11,039 bases of DNA, taken from positions 1 to 11,039 of the forward strand of contig CAIKJM010000528.1 in assembly GCA_903827735.1 (NCBI GenBank), in the 5' to 3' direction. Origin of the DNA: an uncultured Rhodanobacter sp. (GTDB lineage: Bacteria > Pseudomonadota > Gammaproteobacteria > Xanthomonadales > Rhodanobacteraceae). Position numbers and translations under genes: made by a program. Positions 6,285-11,039 of this stretch are shown here, piece after piece (within the stretch, counting starts at the first letter, position 1; each line of letters starts with the position of its first letter). The notes beneath the pieces were generated by a model. That model saw only the letters and a program-made list of their open reading frames with translations. It was not told where the DNA came from and did not search any database.

Positions 6285-7538
6285 CTAATGACGCAACGTG
6301 CGCCCCACGACGTCGCCGGCAAACGCCAACGCCACAAACCCCAGGCATAGCCCGCAGATACCCGTCCAGCCGGCCATGGCCCAGGCCACGCCCGCACCGG
6401 CGGCACCGGCGCTGCCGCCGACGAAGAACACGCCCACAAACACACCGTTGAGCCGGCTGCGCGCCTCGGGCATCAGCATGTTGACCGCGCGGCGGCCGAT
6501 GGTCTGGTCGCCGACGGCGCCGGCGTCGATCGTGATCGCCGCGAGCACGAGCAGACCCAGCGCAAGCCATGCATGGGAGCGAATGTCGAACCCGAACCAG
6601 CCGGCACCGGCGATGCCCGCGAGCACGATGCCGGCGAGCAGCACCCCATGCGCAATGCGCATGCCCACCACGCCATGGCCCTTGTCGCCGGCGCGACCGG
6701 CCAGCGGTGCGACTACCGTACCGGCAACGCCGGCCAGCGCGAAGGCCGCGGCCGCATCGGCACTCAGGGCGAAAGGCGGTTGCACCAGCAGCACGGCCAC
6801 ACCGGTCCAGAACGCTGAAAACGCCGCCATGACAAACGCGGCGGACACGGCGTAGCGTCGAAGCACGCGCTCGCGCTGCCACAAGGCCCAGAGCGACCGA
6901 ATCAGCACGCCGTAGCTATGCCCGAAATCGGGCCGACGCGGCGGCAGCTTGAGCAGCAGCATCAACGCCACCAGCGCATCGAGTACGCCCATCAACACAT
7001 AGAACGAGCGCCAGCCAAAATGGCCCGCCACCGTGCTGGCGAGCGGGCGCGAAAATAAAATGCCCAGCATCACCCCGCTCATGACGCTGCCCACCGCGCT
7101 GCCGCGACGGTCGGGGTGAGCCATGGAGGCGGCCAGCGGCACCAGCACCTGGATAGCGCACGAGGTGGTGCCGGCCACGCACGCGGCGAGCAGAAACACG
7201 GATGCATTCGGCGCGAGGCCGGCCAGCACCAGCATCGCCGCACAGATGACGAGGGTGATCACGGTCAGTCGGCGGTTCTCCGTGAGATCGGCCAGCGGCA
7301 CCAGAAACACCATGCCCACCGCATAGCCCAGCTGGGGCAGCGTGGCCACCAGACCCGACAACGTCGGCGGAATACCCAGGCTGTGCGCGATGGGCGCGGT
7401 CAGCGGCTGCGCGGCGGAGAGGTTCACGATCATCACGCTGACGGCGAACGCGAACAGCAACGTCATGCCGGGTGTGAGGGCAACCGCCTGTTCGACCGGG
7501 GCGGGAGCAGCGAGTACGGCGTTGGCATCGGTAGACAT
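6285..7538 (-). CDS. MFS transporter, DHA1-type exporter
   Basis: A 417-residue protein when started at the ATG at 7538; the frame also opens at ATGs at 7547 and 7589. I prefer the inner start because a TATTAT box at about 7600-7605 would leave almost no leader for the outer one, though no start has a good ribosome-binding site. About twelve hydrophobic helices are visible in two halves. The loop between helices 2 and 3 carries a variant of MFS motif A, PLADLTENRR (81-90). Ala- and Gly-rich helices and the family style suggest a proton-driven drug or metabolite exporter of the inner membrane; the substrate is unknown. It is divergent from a LysR gene, the common layout of a regulator and its target transporter. 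Confidence 0.88.
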   Translation of the reverse strand: MSTDANAVLAAPAPVEQAVALTPGMTLLFAFAVSVMIVNLSAAQPLTAPIAHSLGIPPTLSGLVATLPQLGYAVGMVFLVPLADLTENRRLTVITLVICAAMLVLAGLAPNASVFLLAACVAGTTSCAIQVLVPLAASMAHPDRRGSAVGSVMSGVMLGILFSRPLASTVAGHFGWRSFYVLMGVLDALVALMLLLKLPPRRPDFGHSYGVLIRSLWALWQRERVLRRYAVSAAFVMAAFSAFWTGVAVLLVQPPFALSADAAAAFALAGVAGTVVAPLAGRAGDKGHGVVGMRIAHGVLLAGIVLAGIAGAGWFGFDIRSHAWLALGLLVLAAITIDAGAVGDQTIGRRAVNMLMPEARSRLNGVFVGVFFVGGSAGAAGAGVAWAMAGWTGICGLCLGFVALAFAGDVVGRTLRH

Positions 7539-7648
7539 GGACGGCATTTGCGGCGACGAGGGTGCTGAGGTTAAATACCCCGCACCCATGCAGCAATTGA
7601 ATAATACTCATAAAGACTATGTGCAAATTACATACATGAGCATCGCCG
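7539..7648. promoter_or_regulatory. Divergent promoter/operator region between MFS and lysR genes
   Basis: This AT-rich gap between divergent genes should hold both promoters and the LysR-type binding site. CATA-aagac-TATG (7609-7621) is an inverted repeat of the spacing seen in such operators, and CTCAT (7607-7611) pairs with ATGAG (7636-7640) further out. On the minus strand TATTAT resembles a -10 box for the MFS gene, with only poor -35 candidates. The exact sites are guesses. Confidence 0.45.
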
Positions 7649-8563
7649 ATGAATACCCATGATTTGACTGCCTTCATCGCCGTGGTGGACGCGGGTTCGA
7701 TCGTACAGGCAGCCAACCGCCTGCATCTGACCCAGCCGGCCATTACGCGTCGCGTGCAGTCGCTGGAGGCCTTGCTCGGCATCGAACTGCTGGACCGGCA
7801 ATCCAAACCGCTGCGGCCGTCGTCGGTGGGGAGAGAGGTGTACGTCAAGGGACGTCAGCTGTTGCGCGCCGAAAGCGAGTTGATGGCGGCGGTCAACCCG
7901 GCCGTGGAGCCGGAAGGCGAATTGCGGCTCGGCATGGCGCCGTATCTCGCGGACATGATGCTAGCCACACCGGTGGACCGACTGCGCGAGGCCTTTCCGC
8001 GGTTGGCGCTGCGCATTCAAACCAGCTGGTCGCCCACGCTGACCGCCTCGCTGGAGGGCGACCAACTCGATGCCGCCGTGGTCGGTTACGCCAACGGTGC
8101 CACGCCGCCCGCGTCATTCGTGGCGACCTCATTCGCATCGCAGCCGATTCGCATCGTCGCCGCGCCGTCGCTGGGGCTGCCGGCAAAACTGGACGTGCGC
8201 GGCCTGGCGGGTTTTTCCTGGGTGCTCAGCCAAAGCGGGTGCGGCATGCGCTCCGCACTGCGCAACGCACTGGGTATCGCCGGCATACCGTTCGATGTCA
8301 CCGTCGAGGCGGCTGGCTCGGAGCTGCAGCTGTCGCTGGTCGCGCGCGGCGCCGGCCTGGGCATGGTCACTGCTGACCTGCTCGAAAGCAGCGCCTACCG
8401 GCAGCGACTCAAGATTCTCAAAGTGGCCGACTTCCGACCCGAAATCGTCGCTTGGCTGGTACACCGCCCCCTGCCACCCAGGTTGGTCGCACCCGTCGCA
8501 CTCCTGCTTGAGGAGTTGCAAAAACTGCCGATGGCACGAGCGGTAAAAAAGCGGCGCGCTTGA
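7649..8563 (+). CDS. LysR-family transcriptional regulator
   Basis: A 304-residue protein of usual family length. Residues 3-62 form the winged helix-turn-helix, with GSIVQAANRLHLTQPAITRR (16-35) as the helix-turn-helix core and LEALLGIELLDR just after, the most conserved part of the family. A linker helix follows to about residue 85, then an effector-binding domain of the periplasmic-binding-protein fold (from about ELRLGMAPYL, 91-100). These proteins bind as tetramers upstream of a divergent target gene and respond to a small ligand; here the target is most likely the MFS exporter and the gene itself. The ligand cannot be told. GC-rich and in keeping with its neighbours on the left. A short AAGCG-gcg-CGCTT stem overlaps the stop codon. 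Confidence 0.92.
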   Translation: MNTHDLTAFIAVVDAGSIVQAANRLHLTQPAITRRVQSLEALLGIELLDRQSKPLRPSSVGREVYVKGRQLLRAESELMAAVNPAVEPEGELRLGMAPYLADMMLATPVDRLREAFPRLALRIQTSWSPTLTASLEGDQLDAAVVGYANGATPPASFVATSFASQPIRIVAAPSLGLPAKLDVRGLAGFSWVLSQSGCGMRSALRNALGIAGIPFDVTVEAAGSELQLSLVARGAGLGMVTADLLESSAYRQRLKILKVADFRPEIVAWLVHRPLPPRLVAPVALLLEELQKLPMARAVKKRRA

Positions 8564-8581
8564 AATTTCCGATCAATGCGC

Positions 8582-8638
8582 TGCCGGGTGATCGTGCGCA
8601 CTCGCGAAACCGAGGTGAGAATAGACTTTCTCCCGGCA
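8582..8638. repeat. Nested inverted repeats downstream of lysR
   Basis: TGCCGGG (8582-8588) and CCCGGCA (8632-8638) are perfect inverse complements. Inside them lies GAGAA-tagact-TTCTC (8617-8632), a second stem that ends against the outer arm, and a GTGCGCAC palindrome (8593-8600). The block fills much of the gap after lysR. It could act as a transcript end or be a REP-like element. There is no long T-run, so intrinsic termination is uncertain. Confidence 0.35.
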
Positions 8639-8644
8639 CAATTT

Positions 8645-8672
8645 AAAGTGCACTCTGACCCCAGTTTTTGAA
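8645..8672 (+). repeat. Intergenic repeat, copy 3
   Basis: AAAGTGCACTCTGACCC (8645-8661) followed by CAGTTTTTGAA. The first 17 bases are identical to copy 4 at 10536, about 1.9 kb away in the same orientation. It lies 21 bases before the start codon of the small exported protein. Its reverse strand, GGGTCAGAGTGCACTTT, is the form I recall from Xanthomonadales genomes. Confidence 0.75.
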
Positions 8673-8693
8673 CCAACCTACAAGGACGTAGCT

Positions 8694-9083
8694 GTGAACA
8701 GACTTAACCTTTCTTTCGTTTGCCTGCTCTCCGTTTTATCTGGCTCTACGGTAACAACTACTGCGCTCGCCCAGGGCGGAAGATCGCTCAGCTCACCAGA
8801 AATCGCTGCGTTGGCCTTGTTTGGTCGAGCGAACTATTTTCGCGTTGTAACCGCACAACGACGGTGTGACCTGGTGGACGCTGACTATTTCAATGCGATA
8901 AACCAACGGTTCGAGAACGCTCGCCAACAACTGGCGGCGAAATTTGGATATAACGAATTTCCAGTCGACAAACCTGTCGACGCTCCCATTACGCTTGTAC
9001 CCTGCGAACGCGCAACGCTGAATTCTTACGAAAACCATGTCTCTGAAGTTGAACAGCTGCTACGCCAGTTGCCCGCTAATTGA
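8694..9083 (+). CDS. Small exported protein of unknown function
   Basis: A 129-residue protein starting at GTG (8694), with AAGGA seven bases upstream. Residues 1-26 form a signal peptide: a short basic start, a hydrophobic core and a TTTALA-Q cleavage site, so the mature ~103-residue protein should be periplasmic or secreted. The mature part holds just two cysteines, Cys58 and Cys104, which could form a disulfide. The region after residue 34 looks helical, with many Ala, Glu, Gln and Arg and aromatic residues such as NYFRVV. I do not recognise the family. It is transcribed on the plus strand, converging on the tape-measure relic 41 bases beyond, and follows repeat copy 3 directly, so its promoter must lie in or before the repeat. 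Less GC-rich than lysR. Confidence 0.72.
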   Translation: MNRLNLSFVCLLSVLSGSTVTTTALAQGGRSLSSPEIAALALFGRANYFRVVTAQRRCDLVDADYFNAINQRFENARQQLAAKFGYNEFPVDKPVDAPITLVPCERATLNSYENHVSEVEQLLRQLPAN

Positions 9084-9124
9084 CCGCTCGATAGGGAATG
9101 GAGACAAGCAACCATCGCGCAGTT

Positions 9125-9670
9125 TCACCATGTCACGTGGATCGGATTGATCATCCATGGGTGATAGATGACCGAGAAATTCCAAGGGATCTGATCTATA
9201 AGCACATCGAGCGTATTGCGCTGCACTTGCAGCGTCCACCGACCGTCACGTAGTTGCAGCAGCCCTTCGCGTTGTAGGAACGTTTCGCGCAGACTCGCCA
9301 GCGAGGTTTCGCGCAGCGCGGCCCAGCTGGCGGCTGCCGCATGCAACAGCTGATCACACACATCGAGATCTGCCTTTGCAGCTGTGATCGACGGCGCGAT
9401 CGGCTGGGCCGTGGAATGACCACAGAGTAATTTGTTGAGTGCGAGTTCCGCCTCAGAGGAAACCCGACTGGCACCAACGCAATACTGCAAAAGGTGCACA
9501 GCCCGCGATAGCGACTCACCGTCGGGAATGCGATGCCGGCCGGCGTCGGTTTTAATTAACAAGCCGAGCTTTTCAAACAACGTTGGCAGGTAAGGATTTA
9601 GCAGCACCAGCCCAGCATTGCCGATACGAAGCGAATGCCCCAAAGAATCCGGATTGTCTTTTATATTCAC
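9125..9670 (-). CDS. Orphan C-terminal domain of a contractile injection system tape-measure protein (CIS_TMP)
   Basis: A 181-residue protein from a GTG at 9670 with AGGTG seven bases upstream. The sequence follows the C-terminal part of CIS_TMP proteins, the tape-measure family of extracellular contractile injection systems: NAGLVLLNPYLPTLFEKLGL (18-37), RAVHLLQY (56-63), LNKLLCG (78-84), an LRETFLQREGLL helix (127-138) and the closing PWNFSVIYHPWM with HVTW at the end. Full members have several hundred residues or more; here the variable N-terminal part is absent, and the frame upstream is shut by TGA TAA. No sheath, tube, spike, baseplate or AAA+ gene is in the window. It is either a decayed remnant that kept a start codon or a short stand-alone form. 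The family call is good; function alone is doubtful. Confidence 0.78.
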   Translation of the reverse strand: MNIKDNPDSLGHSLRIGNAGLVLLNPYLPTLFEKLGLLIKTDAGRHRIPDGESLSRAVHLLQYCVGASRVSSEAELALNKLLCGHSTAQPIAPSITAAKADLDVCDQLLHAAAASWAALRETSLASLRETFLQREGLLQLRDGRWTLQVQRNTLDVLIDQIPWNFSVIYHPWMINPIHVTW

Positions 9671-9750
9671 TTCTTATCACCTGACAGGCCAGCTCACCGC
9701 TGACGACCCAGATTTTTCGGATAGCTGCGCACGCAACGAGCCCCTCAGGG

Positions 9751-9768
9751 AAAGTGCATCTCTACTCC
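9751..9768 (+). repeat. Possible degenerate repeat copy 7
   Basis: AAAGTGCATCTCTACTCC shares AAAGTGCA and CTCT with copies 3 and 4 but needs an inserted base and a deleted one to align. It lies in the 156-base gap between the divergent tape-measure fragment and membrane-protein genes. Otherwise I see nothing firm in that gap. A chance match is quite possible. Confidence 0.2.
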
Positions 9769-9826
9769 TGCTCGGCTCATGTATCGTGCGATATTGAACG
9801 AGTGATATTGAAAGAGCGCCCACGAC

Positions 9827-10534
9827 ATGGAACCGATGAAGCTTAGGTTTGAGGCGCTGGACGCAAAGATCGAGGCCTTGTCACAATCTACATCGGCTAA
9901 AGCTGCATTTCCAAAGAGAGCCAAATGGGGCTACTCAGCGGCAGCTGTCGGTGCACTTTTCAGTTTTCTCTCCGTCGAGCTGCTTCCAAGCAACGCGATC
10001 TACACCTTAGTTTTAGCTTCCATCGGATTAGTCGTAGAAATAGTAGGTGTCATCGTGGCTGGCATTTCCCAAATGCCGAAGACCTGGCCGACCTTCGCCA
10101 GCGAGCGTCGAGATTTCGCCAGGCAATTGGACTTCGACTTGCCTCACCATCTGGCGCTCGTCGAGTGGTTACGAACCTTTCCGCTAGATCAACGCGAAGC
10201 ACTGAACGAGTTCGTCAGCTATCGTCATGAGCGAATGCAGGAGAAGCTTCCTATGCTCACCGGGAGCATTGAAAAAATCGGGGCACTGCCAATCGTCATT
10301 GCACTCTACCTGCAGTTCAAGGACATGCAGTGGCCTCCACATCCAAGCTGGGTGGAAGTTCTGCTGATTTTCGCGTTAGTTTTCGGATATTGGCTGAGCG
10401 TGATGCAGATCAGCGTGAGACTTCGGCTTCAGCTCTACGATAAATTGCTTAGCAAGTCGCTCACGCAGCCCCCTGCAGATAACGCCGAAGACAAAGATAG
10501 GGAATCAAAGTCCACTTTGTCCTTCCCCTTTTGA
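9827..10534 (+). CDS. Four-helix membrane protein of unknown function
   Basis: A 235-residue protein starting at ATG 9827; a second ATG three codons on is also possible, and neither has a strong ribosome-binding site. A short charged N-terminal helix (4-30) precedes two membrane helices (about 36-53 and 57-80). A soluble stretch of about 70 residues follows, rich in Arg, Asp, Glu and Trp (WPTFASERRDFARQ, VEWLRTFPLDQREAL). Then come two more helices (about 148-164 and 175-197) and a polar, disordered tail. This two-loop-two layout with both ends in the cytosol recalls small helical-hairpin membrane proteins, but I do not recognise a family and assign no function. It converges on the dGTPase gene, and repeat copy 4 begins two bases after its stop codon. 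Confidence 0.75.
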   Translation: MEPMKLRFEALDAKIEALSQSTSAKAAFPKRAKWGYSAAAVGALFSFLSVELLPSNAIYTLVLASIGLVVEIVGVIVAGISQMPKTWPTFASERRDFARQLDFDLPHHLALVEWLRTFPLDQREALNEFVSYRHERMQEKLPMLTGSIEKIGALPIVIALYLQFKDMQWPPHPSWVEVLLIFALVFGYWLSVMQISVRLRLQLYDKLLSKSLTQPPADNAEDKDRESKSTLSFPF

Positions 10535-10535
10535 G

Positions 10536-10562
10536 AAAGTGCACTCTGACCCGTGTTTTGAA
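10536..10562 (+). repeat. Intergenic repeat, copy 4
   Basis: AAAGTGCACTCTGACCC (10536-10552), identical to copy 3 over 17 bases, followed by GTGTTTTGAA, also close to the CAGTTTTTGAA of copy 3. It begins two bases after the stop of the membrane-protein gene, in the gap between convergent genes. Confidence 0.75.
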
Positions 10563-10580
10563 AGCTTCTAAGACTTTGGA

Positions 10581-10604
10581 TTATGAACCTGCCCCCTTTG
10601 TTTG
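10581..10604 (+). repeat. Intergenic repeat, copy 5
   Basis: TGAACCTGCCCCC (10584-10596) followed by TTTGTTTG differs from copy 1 at one of 13 core bases. It lies 32 bases after copy 4 in the same orientation and touches the end of the dGTPase gene, so the convergent gap is almost filled by two repeat units, one of each subtype. Confidence 0.55.
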
Positions 10605-10606
10605 GC

Positions 10607-11039
10607 CTACCGGGTGTCTCCAGATCCGTTGAACTGCCGGGCCAAGTGAGTAATGTAATTGTCCGTCATGCCACTCACAAAATCTATGGCACGCATAAGC
10701 GCCAAGTACTCGTTCGAGTCGTCAGATGACAACTGCGATCGTATGTTGGGATGAAAAGAATTTTCACCCATGAGGTCGATTACTCTCTTCGATTTATAGC
10801 TTTTACTATTCCCCCTGGCAAGATCCACCGCCGCCCCACAGACCACATCTAGAACTGTCGCCACGGTGTTGTACGCGCCAATCTCCAGCTCGACCTTGCG
10901 TGGGTGCTGGAAGACCTTCTCCTTGGCGAGATCCTTAGCTTGTTTGACACAGACCCTCACCTTTTCCTCGCAAAGCGAGAGAATCTCGTCAAATTTACCT
11001 TCTAAAATGCCATTTTCGTTTTCTATAAAGGCGTTGGCA
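10607..11039 (-). CDS. dgt: dGTP triphosphohydrolase (dGTPase), C-terminal part, 5' end beyond window
   Basis: The frame is open from the right edge to the TAG at 10607, giving 143 residues; an internal GTG at 10960 is not the true start. The visible part is the helical C-terminal region of a Dgt-type dGTPase: a long helix ending in AKEKVFQHPRKVELEIGAY, then VIDLMGEN, and the family's closing signature YLALMRAIDFVSGMTDNYI with LARQF after it. The HD-domain metal site lies in the missing N-terminal part. The enzyme cleaves dGTP to deoxyguanosine and triphosphate in the cytosol. Housekeeping copies help keep nucleotide pools and fidelity, and some relatives act against phages by draining dNTPs. 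Its base composition is lower in GC than the middle of the window, so it may belong to the accessory part. Confidence 0.82.
   Translation of the reverse strand, partial: ANAFIENENGILEGKFDEILSLCEEKVRVCVKQAKDLAKEKVFQHPRKVELEIGAYNTVATVLDVVCGAAVDLARGNSKSYKSKRVIDLMGENSFHPNIRSQLSSDDSNEYLALMRAIDFVSGMTDNYITHLARQFNGSGDTR

Noticed and set aside
6298..6855. Long plus-strand open frame opposite the MFS gene
   Set aside because: It is rich in Pro, Ala, Thr and Arg, as expected from the antisense of a GC-rich coding region, and the minus-strand frame encodes a clear transporter.
5890..6882. Long minus-strand open frame spanning the MFS and RDD genes in another frame
   Set aside because: Arg- and Gly-rich shadow translation with no recognisable domain; it crosses two real genes and their gap.
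8070..8546. Plus-strand open frame inside lysR
   Set aside because: Another frame of the GC-rich lysR gene, rich in Cys, Trp, Arg and Ser; the LysR protein itself is full length.
9671..9826. Upstream extension of the tape-measure protein
   Set aside because: The same frame is open for about 50 codons upstream but is shut by TGA TAA just before the GTG, and the translation does not resemble CIS_TMP.
1..11039. CRISPR array, tRNA or rRNA genes
   Set aside because: No regularly spaced repeats with spacers, no cloverleaf with a CCA-type end and no rRNA-like stretch were noticed by eye on either strand.

Overview
The window looks like a chromosomal segment of a gammaproteobacterium of the Lysobacterales (Xanthomonadales), perhaps Rhodanobacteraceae. 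The grounds are a short intergenic motif reading GGGGTCAGAGTGCACTTT or GGGGTCAGGTTCACTT on its reverse strand, which I recall from that order, and the style of the GC-rich genes in the middle. This is an inference from memory. No rRNA, tRNA, CRISPR array or complete transposase gene was seen.

Left third (1-4595, all minus strand, visibly less GC-rich): an accessory island. In transcription order it holds a SIR2-domain protein and a HerA-type ATPase overlapping by 4 bases (ATGA), then a trypsin-like serine peptidase without a signal peptide, then a PD-(D/E)XK-like protein cut by the window edge. SIR2 plus HerA is a known anti-phage pair. The peptidase and nuclease-like genes may be passengers or extra parts. 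A 17-base perfect palindrome lies just upstream of a good -10 box before the nuclease-like gene.

Junction (4596-5107): a relic of the last ~115 residues of a methylmalonyl-CoA/isobutyryl-CoA mutase (IcmF-like), with a one-base frameshift and no upstream part. The defense island therefore sits beside a partly deleted metabolic gene.

Middle (5108-8563, GC-rich, core-like): an RDD-family membrane protein, an MFS exporter and a divergently transcribed LysR regulator that probably controls it.

Right (8564-11039, less GC-rich): a small exported protein, an orphan C-terminal domain of a contractile-injection-system tape-measure protein, a four-helix membrane protein of unknown function and the 3' end of a dGTPase gene.

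Five clear copies of the short motif, plus two weaker ones, lie in gaps next to the accessory genes; one supplies codons at the end of the peptidase gene. Together with the gene relics this suggests a mosaic region where genes have been inserted and lost.
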